A stretch of DNA of 31,947 nucleotides from Rhodospirillaceae bacterium (GCA_018700655.1 JABIUG010000269.1:1-31947); one strand, 5' to 3'; counted from the stretch's first letter, positions 14,893-23,445 are shown. Translations and numbers: made by a program. Notes: a model not told the origin generated them from the sequence alone.

Positions 14893-15933
14893 CTACATGT
14901 CGAAGTTGATCATGTTTTTCATGATCAGTGTGCCCGAGGTGAGCGAAATCACGCCGCCTGCAATCATGTAATGACCCATCTCGTCCTGCCAGAGAATAGC
15001 GATGTATTCATAACTCGTTATGGTCATCAGGGCGGTCATGCAGAACGGAAGCGAACCAATGATCATGGCGGTCGTTCGCGCCTCGGAGGTCATCGTCTTG
15101 ACTGCGTCTTGCATTTTCTTACGCTCGCGCAGCACGCCCGAAAGCCCGTTCAATGTTTCCGCGAGATTGCCGCCGGTCTGCTGCTGAATGGCCAGCACGA
15201 TCGAGAAGAACTTGTACTCGGTCGTCGGCAGCCGTTGCAGGCTCTTTTCCATGCATTCGTTCATGGTCTGACCGATCTTGATCCCGTCAAGTATGGTCGT
15301 GAATTCAGTGTTGATCGGATAGGGCGACTCGCGGGCAATAATGCCCAGGCACTCGTTGACAGGCAGCCCCGACTGCACGCCGCGGACGATGACGTCGACG
15401 GCATTGGCGAAGTTCTTGGTAAAGAGCACGCGACGCTTGAGCCCTTTTTTCTTGACCCACCAACGCGGCAAACCGAATCCGACGGCGATGAAAGCCATCG
15501 GCGCACCCCAGATCGGGTAGTCCAAGACCATGTAGACCAGCGTCGCTCCTACGCCCATCGCAAGGCCAATGAGGTAAAACTTCTTCGGCGTGATCTTCAT
15601 GTCGGCTTCAATCAGGAGTTCGCGCAGGCCGGCCTTTTCCTTCTTGGACTGCTGTTCTTCTTCGAGTTCCTTCAGCTTGCCCTGAATCTGGCGGCGACGA
15701 TTGCCGGCCTGATCACGGCCGCCGCCCGATTTCCGGGCCGCAGTCTTGTCGGCCTGATCACGACCGCCGCCCGATTTCCGGGCCGCAGTCTTGTCGGCCC
15801 TGCCGGAAAACTGGTCCAGGCGTTTGCGATACCTTGCCGTGCTGGCCCGCATATAGACGAAGCTGCCACCGCCAATTGCAATGGTGATCAGCAACAGACC
15901 AGAAGTGACGGCCAACAGCAACGTCGTGCTCAT
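14893..15933 (-). CDS. tadB: Tad pilus inner-membrane platform protein TadB (T2SS F domain)
   Basis: A 346-residue inner-membrane protein. Helix 1 is at 5-28, helices at about 120-155 follow, then the F domain with NFANAVDVIVRGVQSGLPVNE and QQQTGGNLAETLNGLSGVLRERKKM (described as the region 205-290), then two C-terminal helices. Residues about 46-75 contain a 15-residue unit (ADKTAARKSGGGRDQ) twice in tandem, from a 45-bp duplication. This stretch is a cytoplasmic, basic, probably disordered linker, so the duplication only lengthens it. The start codon overlaps the cpaF stop (ATGA). Confidence 0.95.
   Translation of the reverse strand: MSTTLLLAVTSGLLLITIAIGGGSFVYMRASTARYRKRLDQFSGRADKTAARKSGGGRDQADKTAARKSGGGRDQAGNRRRQIQGKLKELEEEQQSKKEKAGLRELLIEADMKITPKKFYLIGLAMGVGATLVYMVLDYPIWGAPMAFIAVGFGLPRWWVKKKGLKRRVLFTKNFANAVDVIVRGVQSGLPVNECLGIIARESPYPINTEFTTILDGIKIGQTMNECMEKSLQRLPTTEYKFFSIVLAIQQQTGGNLAETLNGLSGVLRERKKMQDAVKTMTSEARTTAMIIGSLPFCMTALMTITSYEYIAILWQDEMGHYMIAGGVISLTSGTLIMKNMINFDM
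15706..15795. repeat. 45-bp direct tandem duplication in tadB
   Basis: 15706-15750 and 15751-15795 are identical except for one base (G versus A at the 12th position of the unit). The unit is in frame, and adds 15 residues to the basic linker of TadB. Near-identity suggests a recent slippage or unequal recombination event. Confidence 0.95.
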
Positions 15934-17606
15934 GACGGTTCCTCGCTGGCAAGGGCCTGCAGGGCTGTCACCAGTTCCTGTTCCTTTCCGAAGTAACGCA
16001 CGCGGTCATAGAAGGCTGGACGCAGCCCGGTGTACTTGTGTCGGCCGATGATCTTGCCGTCGGGTGTCTCGCCTTCAAAGTCGAAGACCAGGATGTCCTG
16101 CAGGGTGATGACATCGCCTTCCATGCCGATCACTTCGGTGACGTGTGTGATTTTGCGCGAACCATCGCGCAGACGGGCGGCCTGAACGATCACGTTGACT
16201 GCACCGGCGATCTGCTCTCGCACTGTCTTGGCAGGCAGGCTGAATCCGCCCATCGCAATCATGTTTTCAATACGGCTGATACATTCGCGCGGATTGTTCG
16301 CGTGGATCGTACCCATGGAACCGTCATGGCCGGTGTTCATGGCCTGGAGTAGGTCGAATGCCTCCTTGCCGCGCACCTCGCCCACGATGATGCGTTCCGG
16401 GCGCATACGCAGGCAGTTCTTGACCAGGTCGGTCATGGAGATTTCGCCGACGCCTTCAAGGTTGGGCGGCCGGGTTTCCAGACGCACGACATGAGGCACG
16501 AGAAGCTGCAGCTCCGCTGTGTCCTCGCAGGTGATCACCCGCTCGCCATCTTCAATGAAGGCTGTCAGGCAGTTCAGCAGGGTCGTCTTGCCCGAACCCG
16601 TGCCGCCCGAAACCATCACGTTCAAACGACACGCGCCAACCAGTTTGATGACTTCGGCACCGGCCGGTGAAATCGACTTGAAGTTCACGAGGTCCTGAAG
16701 CCGCAGCTTGTCCTTCTTGAACTTTCGAATGGTGAGTGCTGCCCCGTCGATCGCCAGGGGTGGAGCAATGACGTTCACACGGCTGCCGTCGAGCAGACGC
16801 GCGTCGCAAATCGGACTTGCTTCGTCAACACGTCGCCCGACCGCTGACACGATGCGCTGACAAATGTTCATCAGCTGCGCGTTGTCACGGAACTTGATGT
16901 TGGTGAGCGTGATCTTGCCGCCGGTTTCGATGTAGACCTTGTTCGGACCATTGACCATGATGTCGGCGATATCGTCGCGCTCAATCAGGGGCTCCATCGG
17001 ACCCAGGCCCAGAATATCGTTGCAGATGTCGACGATCAGGCGTTGCTGCTCGGCAGCAGACATCACCATGGCTTTCATCGAGATAATCTCGGACACGACG
17101 TCGCTGATTTCCTTGCGTACCGCTGCGGCCGGCATCTTCGAGAGTTCGGTCAGATCGACCGATTCGATCAGCGTGTTGAAGACCTGAATCTTGGTTTCGT
17201 TGTAGCGCGCCTCTTCTTCCGGCGTCATGTCGCCGGGATCGTCTTCCTTGTCCTTCTTCTTCTTGTCGCGCCGTGACTCAGCGGCCTGACGCATCTTGGG
17301 CTTCGGCGTTTCCTGTTCTGGCTCCGGCGCAAGTGCTACTTCAGGCTCTGGCTCTGGCTCAGGTTCCGGCGCAGCAGCTTGCGCGGGCTCGACCTCGGTT
17401 GCGAAGTCGTCATCAAATGCTGGTTCTGCGTGATCGTCGGTGGCAGCGTTACTTGCGCCATCGGGGGCTTCGCCTTCAGCACCGTCTGAATCAACCAGGG
17501 TCAGCTGCGGTTTGGCTTCATCAACGTCATCATCCGCCGGCGGTTCATTCGCAGGCGGGGGCGGGGATGCTGTCTTTGTTGGGGGACCCTGTCGTCGACC
17601 GAACAC
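15930..17606 (-). CDS. cpaF: Tad secretion ATPase CpaF/TadA
   Basis: A 558-residue hexameric secretion ATPase of the GspE/VirB11 family that powers Flp pilus extension (and retraction in some species). Residues 1-135 are a long acidic, Pro/Glu-rich disordered region including a PEPEPEPEPE run and a KKKKDK patch, much longer than in many CpaF proteins. The conserved N-domain occupies 140-300. Walker A is GGTGSGKTT (334-342), Walker B is RIIVGEVRG (405-413) and the His box is GHDGSMGTIHAN (426-437). Arg finger residues lie in the LETRPP and NCLRMRPER segments. GTG 17606 is preceded by GAGGGA. It follows cpaE by 27 bp. Confidence 0.97.
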   Translation of the reverse strand: MFGRRQGPPTKTASPPPPANEPPADDDVDEAKPQLTLVDSDGAEGEAPDGASNAATDDHAEPAFDDDFATEVEPAQAAAPEPEPEPEPEVALAPEPEQETPKPKMRQAAESRRDKKKKDKEDDPGDMTPEEEARYNETKIQVFNTLIESVDLTELSKMPAAAVRKEISDVVSEIISMKAMVMSAAEQQRLIVDICNDILGLGPMEPLIERDDIADIMVNGPNKVYIETGGKITLTNIKFRDNAQLMNICQRIVSAVGRRVDEASPICDARLLDGSRVNVIAPPLAIDGAALTIRKFKKDKLRLQDLVNFKSISPAGAEVIKLVGACRLNVMVSGGTGSGKTTLLNCLTAFIEDGERVITCEDTAELQLLVPHVVRLETRPPNLEGVGEISMTDLVKNCLRMRPERIIVGEVRGKEAFDLLQAMNTGHDGSMGTIHANNPRECISRIENMIAMGGFSLPAKTVREQIAGAVNVIVQAARLRDGSRKITHVTEVIGMEGDVITLQDILVFDFEGETPDGKIIGRHKYTGLRPAFYDRVRYFGKEQELVTALQALASEEPS

Positions 17607-17633
17607 CTGTCCCTCTCAATTCCGGTTCGTTGT

Positions 17634-18824
17634 TTACTTTTTCTTGAACAGGTTAAGGCCTGCCTTCTTTTTCTTCTTCTTGGCCGGTTCCTGCGTGCGT
17701 CCGGTCAAGACTTTAGCCAGATCGACGAATGCCTCGACAGCTTTGTGCTTCTTCGAAACGTCGCCGACCATCTGGCCATTGTTCGCCGCCTGCCCGAAAA
17801 CGATGGGATCATGCGGCACAACAACCACGGGTTCTGCTCCAACTGCCTCCTCGAATTCCTTGACCGGCACTTCGGTCTTCTTCGAGATTCCAGCGTGGTT
17901 AAGAACCACCTTCACCTTGCTTTCTTCGCCGCGTTCCCTGTCGAGCGTCTCAACGAGGCTCTTCAGGTCCCGCAGCGTTGCGAGATCCTGATTCCCGATG
18001 ATAACGGTTTCGTCGGCCATGACCAAGGCCTGCTTGACCCACTCGGTCCACATATGCGGAATGTCGAGAATGACGATGCCGGTCTGCTCACGCACGAAGT
18101 TGAGCACTTCTTCGAGTGCTTCCGGGTCGATATCGGCTTCGTTGCCAAGATTGGCCCGGGTTCCAAGGATGCTGACCCGGTCGCTGTGGCGCAACGAATA
18201 ACGGGCAAACAACTGCGGATCCAGGCGATCAGGCGTCGAAAACATGTCCTCGACGCCCAGGCTAACTTCCATGTTGAACGCGAAGGCTGCCGTGCCGAAA
18301 CAAAGGTCAAGATCGACCACCGTGACATCTTCTTCGAGTTCAGCGCCCATGGCCCAGGCCGTGTTGTGCGCGATCGTGCTGGCGCCAACGCCGCCCTCGG
18401 CACCGAAAAAGGCGATCAGCTTGGCCAGCACCGGTTGGTCAGGATCAACGAAAATCCGCTCGGCAGTCTCGACCAGGGATCCGATCTGGAGCGGCTTGAG
18501 CAGATAGTCGGAAATGCCGCTGGAGATCAGTGCGCGGTACTGTATGATGTCGTTATCAGCGCCGATCAGCAGAACGTGGGTGCCTGCGTCGCAGTTTTCG
18601 GCAAGCGAGTTAAGGCTCGACAGCAGTTCGTCACCCGATAGCTGGGTTTCCACCACAATCAGGTCAGGTGTCGTCACCTCACCGAAATAGGCTGCAGCCT
18701 GGCCGACGTCGCCATCAAGAATGTCGACCCTGCAGCGATGCATGCGTCGGTCATCTGCAGCCTTCTCGATGGTTTCGCGCGTCTCTGCAGACGTCACAAA
18801 CGCGTTGATCGCTATGCGAAGAAT
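17634..18824 (-). CDS. cpaE: Tad localisation ATPase CpaE/TadZ (probable ATT start)
   Basis: About 396 residues: an atypical receiver-like domain (1-125), a MinD/ParA-like ATPase domain (130-375), and a lysine-rich tail (KKKKKKAGLNLFKKK). The P-loop reads GAEGGVGASTI: both lysines of the deviant Walker A motif (KGGxGK) are replaced. Walker B-like strands VVDLDLCFGT and IVILDIPHMW are present. CpaE proteins mark the pole for pilus assembly. A GTG at 18797 gives a shorter protein, but it cuts off the first beta strand of the receiver-like domain (ILRIAINAFVTS) and has no ribosome-binding site. ATT at 18824 restores that strand and has a strong AGGGGAG eight bases upstream, so I start the gene there. 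Confidence 0.9.
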   Translation of the reverse strand: MLRIAINAFVTSAETRETIEKAADDRRMHRCRVDILDGDVGQAAAYFGEVTTPDLIVVETQLSGDELLSSLNSLAENCDAGTHVLLIGADNDIIQYRALISSGISDYLLKPLQIGSLVETAERIFVDPDQPVLAKLIAFFGAEGGVGASTIAHNTAWAMGAELEEDVTVVDLDLCFGTAAFAFNMEVSLGVEDMFSTPDRLDPQLFARYSLRHSDRVSILGTRANLGNEADIDPEALEEVLNFVREQTGIVILDIPHMWTEWVKQALVMADETVIIGNQDLATLRDLKSLVETLDRERGEESKVKVVLNHAGISKKTEVPVKEFEEAVGAEPVVVVPHDPIVFGQAANNGQMVGDVSKKHKAVEAFVDLAKVLTGRTQEPAKKKKKKAGLNLFKKK

Positions 18825-18856
18825 GGTGTCGTCTCCCCTACCCAGTCCGTTGCTGG

Positions 18857-19519
18857 TTATTCACCGACGCCCGAAATTGTCGTATCTGATTCATTCCACT
18901 CTGCGCCGGTGATCTCGCCTGCGCGATAAAGATCGATGACCACCGCCGTACGTTGGCCGTCTCGCGGGTCAAGCTCGGAAGGTTGGGTCAGATCCGAAGG
19001 ATCGGCAAGCATGAGCCCCAGGTTGTGTTGTGAAGAACAGCCAAAGTTGACCGAGTTGGCATTTTCCCACTCGGTGTAGGACTCGCGATACCAATAACCG
19101 CATTCGGGCACCACGGCCGTATGGCTGACAAAGCTGATCATGACATTGTCGGCGGCTAGCGTCGGATCGACCCCGACGCGCACTTCACTCTTGGCAAGGC
19201 CATTGTCGACTGCCGTGGAGCGGATATCTTCGGCCAGGGTCTCGTTGTTCAGGCCGCTGCCACCCAGTACCACAGTCAAGGGCGCCTGGCCGCGATCCTT
19301 GTAGTCGGCGACGATCAGATTGAGTGCGTAACGCTCCTGTTCGGTCATCAGACCTCCGGCACCACCCCGGAACGTGACGGCGATCACTTCGGATTCGACG
19401 CTCAGCGGATAACGCGCGCGATAGTCGTAGTCATCCATTTCCGGCGCGGACTCCGGGTAGGAGCAACCGGCGACCATGGCGGCGAACATAAGAGAGCTGA
19501 TGAGCAAGCGGCAGCGCAT
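18857..19519 (-). CDS. cpaD: Pilus assembly lipoprotein CpaD
   Basis: A 220-residue outer-membrane-directed lipoprotein. Residues 1-19 are a signal ending in the lipobox MVAGC (Cys19). The body shows the CpaD pattern: RYPLSVE, a central region rich in beta structure with LPLTVVLGGSG-like segment (here APLTVVLGGSG), ADNVMISFVSHTAVVPECGYW, and NFGCSSQHNLGLMLADPSDL near residues 157-178. It supports the CpaC secretin. The cpaC stop lies eight bases upstream of its start. Length is normal. Confidence 0.95.
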   Translation of the reverse strand: MRCRLLISSLMFAAMVAGCSYPESAPEMDDYDYRARYPLSVESEVIAVTFRGGAGGLMTEQERYALNLIVADYKDRGQAPLTVVLGGSGLNNETLAEDIRSTAVDNGLAKSEVRVGVDPTLAADNVMISFVSHTAVVPECGYWYRESYTEWENANSVNFGCSSQHNLGLMLADPSDLTQPSELDPRDGQRTAVVIDLYRAGEITGAEWNESDTTISGVGE

Positions 19520-19527
19520 GACGATGG

Positions 19528-20922
19528 CTACTCCACAATGAATCCGACATTGGCAGGCAATTCGCCGACCGCCGGAAGTTCGATACGGTCAGAGTAAACA
19601 CCCGAAAGGCGGCCCAGAAAATAAAGCTCTACATCGGATGGGGGTGCAAATCCGTCGGTCGGATAGGCAATATCAGCCGGCGAGATCGGGCGCACAATGT
19701 AGGGCGTCACCATGACGACGAGTTCGGTTTCCTGCTTCTCGAAGCTGGTGCTGCGGAACAGTACACCCAGCACCGGCAGATCCTTGAGTCCGGGGAACCC
19801 TGAAACGGTCTCGTTGATGTCGTTCTGCAGCAGGCCTGCGATTACCAGTGACCCGCCCGACTGGATGTCGACCGAGGTCGAGGCACGGCGCACAGTCAGG
19901 CTGGGCACGTTAAATCCGTCGATGATGATGGCGTCCTGTTGTGACGTGGCGCTGACTTCGGTGCTAACGTGCAGGCTGATCCGCTCATTGGACAGCACAA
20001 TCGGCGTGAATTCGAGAATGACACCGAATTCTCGATATTCGATCGTGACGTTGCCGTCACTGCCAGGCACGGGAATCGGGAATTCACCACCGACCAGAAC
20101 ACTGGCCAGTTCGCCCGATATTGCCGTCACGGTCGGTTCCGCCAGGGTACGGATCAGATTGTATTCCTCAAGGGCGTTGGTCGCCGTTGTAAGGCGGTCT
20201 GTCGAAGCCGTAATCGTGCCGAAGGTGCTGGCCGTGGCGCCGGTGCCTGAAACAATGCCAAAGGCTATGCCCAGTGGGTCGAACCCCGGCAGCCAGGATG
20301 AATCGATCCCGAATTCCTTGACCGCCTGCCGGTTCATCTCGGCGAAGCGGACCTTGAGCAGGACCTGCTGGCTGTTGCGCACATCGACAAGGTTCACGAT
20401 GTTCGCGGCCGGGACAAAACGCTGTGCGACAATCAGTGCATTGGCCGAAACCTGGGGCGTCGAAACGGTTCCTGTCAGGGCGACGTTCTCGTTGATCGAC
20501 ACGACCTCGATGTCTTCGTCGGGCATCAGGATGGCAAGCATGTCATCGAGCGCGGTGAGGTCGACTTCGACGCGAATATCCAGCCTGGCGATCTGTTCGC
20601 CATCACCGTTGTGGAAGAGCACGTTGGTCGATCCGACCTCGTTGCCCAGAAGATAAACAATGCGCGGCGTCTTCAGGATGACATCGGCCACCGCGCTGTT
20701 GGTCGCAAGCACGTCACGTGCATCGACGGGCAGGTGCACCACGCGCGCCTTGTTAAGCGGCAGGACTACCTTGAGCTGATCGCTCGTGGGGGCGTCGATG
20801 TAGATCGCATCTGTTGACGGAACACCAACCTGTTCCTGCGCGCCCGCCCCAAGTGGAGCGACTGCCAATGCCAGAAGCATTGCCAGGGCGGCGCGGACCA
20901 TGTTGCGTTGAATAACGATCAT
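19528..20922 (-). CDS. cpaC: Outer-membrane secretin CpaC/RcpA
   Basis: A 464-residue secretin that forms the outer-membrane pore for the Flp pilus. Signal peptide to about residue 29 (AAPLGAGAQ). The pilus N domain (40-125: LPLNKARVVHLPVDARDVLATN, given as position range 52-73) is followed by a BON-like segment (IEVVSINENVALTGTV). The secretin core is at 190-430, with VLVGGEFPIPVPG, PIVLSNERISLHV, GGSLVIAGLLQND and LPVLGVLFRSTSFEKQETELVVMVTPYIV as the beta-barrel landmarks (last one about residues 358-386). ATG 20922 is preferred: GGGGGAC is upstream at good spacing. A TTG at 20943 is less likely. It follows cpaB by 17 bp. Confidence 0.95.
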   Translation of the reverse strand: MIVIQRNMVRAALAMLLALAVAPLGAGAQEQVGVPSTDAIYIDAPTSDQLKVVLPLNKARVVHLPVDARDVLATNSAVADVILKTPRIVYLLGNEVGSTNVLFHNGDGEQIARLDIRVEVDLTALDDMLAILMPDEDIEVVSINENVALTGTVSTPQVSANALIVAQRFVPAANIVNLVDVRNSQQVLLKVRFAEMNRQAVKEFGIDSSWLPGFDPLGIAFGIVSGTGATASTFGTITASTDRLTTATNALEEYNLIRTLAEPTVTAISGELASVLVGGEFPIPVPGSDGNVTIEYREFGVILEFTPIVLSNERISLHVSTEVSATSQQDAIIIDGFNVPSLTVRRASTSVDIQSGGSLVIAGLLQNDINETVSGFPGLKDLPVLGVLFRSTSFEKQETELVVMVTPYIVRPISPADIAYPTDGFAPPSDVELYFLGRLSGVYSDRIELPAVGELPANVGFIVE

Positions 20923-20939
20923 GCCATGTCCCCCGTCGT

Positions 20940-22685
20940 TCAATCCGACGAGAAGTCGAAGTCTTGCGGTTGCGTTGCCCGGTAAACCCGAAGTTCACCG
21001 TCGCCGCGTCCGCTTGACGTGTCTGAATTGCTGCCTGTTCCAGCGTTGGAGTTGCTGCCCAGGTCAGTCAGGTAATCTTCAAGGTCGAGCAGGTCTGCGT
21101 TGGGATCGACGCTCGCGCCGTCGTCACTCGCGTCATCGTCAGCTGCGGGATGGGCATAGAGATCGAGCAGGGATTGCGGCGGATCTGGCAAAGCGAGGCC
21201 ATAGAACAGATCGACCGAGGCACGACTGGTGTCGAAGTCCATCTGATACTCGGCCAACCGCGACTCATCACCGGGATCATCGCCGCGCAAGACCAGGCTC
21301 AATTCGCCTTCACCGCGCGCGACGACCAACAATTCTGCTTGCGCCGGTGTTACCTCGAGGGTCACGGTCGGCAGGCCCGAACTCATTTCAGGCAGCACGT
21401 CCTCGCCCGCGAACTCTCGGTCGAGATGGAGCACGCGAATGTTCTCGATCAGTGTTTCGCCGAAGTTTCGCGGGGATTTTTCCAACAACGGCCCGGTGCC
21501 ATCCGCATACTCGATATCCAATTCGATCCGATAGAGAACATCGACGAAATCCCCCGGCCGGATGAAGGCCGAAACCGCATATTCTTCGTTCAGGCTCAGC
21601 GTGATCGCGCGCATCCCGGGGTCGAGAATCGAGGTAATATAAGTATCCTGGCCCGGCATGATCAGGCGGTCGGCGATCAACGGCTGACCGGCCTCGAACG
21701 CGACATCTGTCAGCGCGCTGCGCAGATCGTTGACGTCCAGGCTGCCTTCGCGCAGCCAGGTCGGATCGATCTCCTCGGCCGGGAAATCAACCCAGGTCCA
21801 ATCTCGATCGGTCAACACCGTTCCGGTTTCGATGTCGTGCCGGGCAACCAGCACACGGGCGGATTCCGGAACACGTCGCGCCAGGAACTGGGAGACGACA
21901 TAGTCCGGGCTGTAGCGCACAGGGATTTCAGAGATCTCCCCTTCGATTGCGGCCCGCAGAACCAGGCGCAGCTTGCCCATCTGGTCCGCCACGGCGACGA
22001 TCTGCGCTTCGTTGGGTGTCACCTCGAGGGTCACCGTTTCGGCAATCTCTGTCAGGGTTTCGTTGCTGCCGCCGCCTCTGGAATCCGTCGCGACCTGCTG
22101 GTCGACGGCCAGAACGCGGATATCCTGAAGAACGGTCTCGCTGACAACGCGCTGGGTCAACTCACCGGTGACTTCGTTCTCGTCGAGAATATCAAAGATG
22201 ACAACCAGGTCGACGCGGTCGCCCGGCAGGACGAACCCGCCGCCGCTGGTCTCGGGGTTCACGCCGATGGTGACGGCGCGCATGCCCGGCGAGAGCACAC
22301 CCGAAAGGAAGCCGGAATCGCCGCGCTGGAAAATTTTCGAAGAGATGATGGGTTCGCCCGCGACCATCTCGATCCGGACCGCCGAGCCGCGGATGGCGCT
22401 TTCAACTTCCATGTCGCCGTCTTCGCCGCCATTCTGGCGCATGATGTGATCAGCTAACACTGAGTCTTCTGGCCAGAGTTGCCAGGTGTAATCTTCACTC
22501 TGCAAGATCTTACCCATAGGAAGGTCAGTCGTTGTTACCAGAACCTCAACCTTGGGTTCTTCGATAACTTCCACGGGCACTTGCGAAGCTTCCTCGGTTT
22601 CCGCGAGGAACTGGCTTACCAAGAACGCTGTGGCACCGGCTACCGCCAGTGCGACTACGATCAGGATGATGGTCACGACACGCAT
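20940..22685 (-). CDS. cpaB: CpaB-type pilus protein with two tandem SAF+RcpC modules
   Basis: A 581-residue membrane-anchored periplasmic protein with one N-terminal helix (residues 3-23). It contains the CpaB architecture twice. Module 1 has SAF at about 46-118 (VLVTTTDLPMGKIL) and RcpC at 130-245 (LSPGMRAVTI, LPGDRVDLVV, VTLEVTPNEAQIV, LRLVLR). Module 2 has SAF at 277-343 (VLVARHDIETGTVL) and RcpC at 352-468 (LDPGMRAITL, RPGDFVDVLY, VTLEVTPAQAELL, LSLVLRG). A Ser/Asp/Asn-rich tail follows. Usual CpaB/RcpC proteins are roughly 250-330 residues with one module. CpaB contributes to the periplasmic part of the secretin channel, possibly binding peptidoglycan through SAF. ATG 22685 follows GGAA; ATG 22715 would add ten residues. 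Confidence 0.93.
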   Translation of the reverse strand: MRVVTIILIVVALAVAGATAFLVSQFLAETEEASQVPVEVIEEPKVEVLVTTTDLPMGKILQSEDYTWQLWPEDSVLADHIMRQNGGEDGDMEVESAIRGSAVRIEMVAGEPIISSKIFQRGDSGFLSGVLSPGMRAVTIGVNPETSGGGFVLPGDRVDLVVIFDILDENEVTGELTQRVVSETVLQDIRVLAVDQQVATDSRGGGSNETLTEIAETVTLEVTPNEAQIVAVADQMGKLRLVLRAAIEGEISEIPVRYSPDYVVSQFLARRVPESARVLVARHDIETGTVLTDRDWTWVDFPAEEIDPTWLREGSLDVNDLRSALTDVAFEAGQPLIADRLIMPGQDTYITSILDPGMRAITLSLNEEYAVSAFIRPGDFVDVLYRIELDIEYADGTGPLLEKSPRNFGETLIENIRVLHLDREFAGEDVLPEMSSGLPTVTLEVTPAQAELLVVARGEGELSLVLRGDDPGDESRLAEYQMDFDTSRASVDLFYGLALPDPPQSLLDLYAHPAADDDASDDGASVDPNADLLDLEDYLTDLGSNSNAGTGSNSDTSSGRGDGELRVYRATQPQDFDFSSD

Positions 22686-22751
22686 GACTGTTTCCGGAGC
22701 GTCCCCTAATCCCATTGCTCAAAGAGAATTATCACAATTCCTCAAGGGGTT

Positions 22752-22780
22752 AATATGCTTCTATTGAAGAATTGCGTCAA
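22752..22780 (-). promoter_or_regulatory. Predicted main promoter of the cpaB-tadC operon
   Basis: On the minus strand TTGACG (22780-22775) is followed after 17 bp by CATATT (22757-22752), or after 19 bp by TATTAA. Transcription would start near 22745, a 60-base leader before ATG 22685. A short dyad, GAATT-5 nt-AATTC (22726-22740), lies just inside the transcript. Confidence 0.55.
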
Positions 22781-22808
22781 CCAATTGAGATAAACCTTTC
22801 CTGCTCAC

Positions 22809-22824
22809 TGTGACATTAGTCACA
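22809..22824. promoter_or_regulatory. CRP-type operator TGTGA-N6-TCACA
   Basis: The 16-bp sequence TGTGACATTAGTCACA is a perfect TGTGA-N6-TCACA dyad, the core consensus of CRP-family regulators. Its centre lies about 71.5 bp upstream of the predicted start of the cpaB transcript, a standard class I activation distance. It sits between the cpaA stop and cpaB. Confidence 0.6.
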
Positions 22825-22917
22825 CACTAGTGGGCATTTTGTACCGGCTGTGGGTAACCCTAAATGTGGGCAATCTTGGCAGAGTTTGGTCAAATGAAGC
22901 TCTACATCTTGTAGTTC

Positions 22918-23445
22918 TTAACTTGCGAGCAGTGACCTGATGAGGTCCAGTCTGGGCAGGGTCGCAAAGCCGCCGAAAGCGATTGCAAGGCCATAGGGAA
23001 CGTCACGTGTCGCGCCAAACAGGCGTGCCAGTGATGAGGTCTCTGAAAGCCGGTTGGCCAGAAGCTTGCGCGCCAACAGCAGGAAAAGTGCCAGGACACC
23101 GCCCGAAAGGGCGACATAGATCAGGAAGGCGGGGAGGGCCGAAAAACCCGTCCAGCATGCTGCGGCGGCCAGCAGCTTAACATCGCCGCCACCCAACCGG
23201 TCGAGCACAAAGAGGACCAGGCCGACAGCCAGAACCGTGGTGCCTGCGCCCAGATGCCAGGCGGTGGTTTCGATATCACTGCCGACGACAAATGCCGCAG
23301 GAAAGTAAAGAAGCGCCAGGGTGATGTTCAGTCCGTTGCCGATGCGATAACGCGCCAGGTCGCCGGCAGCCGCAACAGCGAGCAAACAGGGGAATGCCAG
23401 GATCAGCAGAAGACCGGCAAGTTTGTCGGGTTCGATATCAGGCAC
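22918..23445 (-). CDS. cpaA: Prepilin peptidase CpaA (A24 family)
   Basis: A 175-residue inner-membrane aspartyl protease with about five to six helices. The two catalytic Asp positions are visible: AAGDLARYRIGN (first Asp near residue 29) and LGGGDVKLLAAAACWTG (second Asp near residue 87). VPYGLAIAFGG is also conserved. It removes the leader peptide from PilA. The start is GTG 23445. It lies 25 bp after the pilA terminator, so it is probably expressed by readthrough or from a promoter not recognised here, and it is separated by 232 bp from cpaB. Confidence 0.95.
   Translation of the reverse strand: MPDIEPDKLAGLLLILAFPCLLAVAAAGDLARYRIGNGLNITLALLYFPAAFVVGSDIETTAWHLGAGTTVLAVGLVLFVLDRLGGGDVKLLAAAACWTGFSALPAFLIYVALSGGVLALFLLLARKLLANRLSETSSLARLFGATRDVPYGLAIAFGGFATLPRLDLIRSLLAS

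Noticed and set aside
14737..15996. Long open frame (419 codons) on the plus strand opposite tadC and tadB
   Set aside because: Antisense to two well-supported pilus genes; its protein has the same compositional look as other shadow frames and even reproduces the 45-bp repeat.
17281..17400. Repetitive stretch encoding PEPEPEPE and acidic residues in cpaF
   Set aside because: The short codon repeats simply encode a low-complexity disordered linker; there are no spacers or palindromes to suggest CRISPR or another repeat element.
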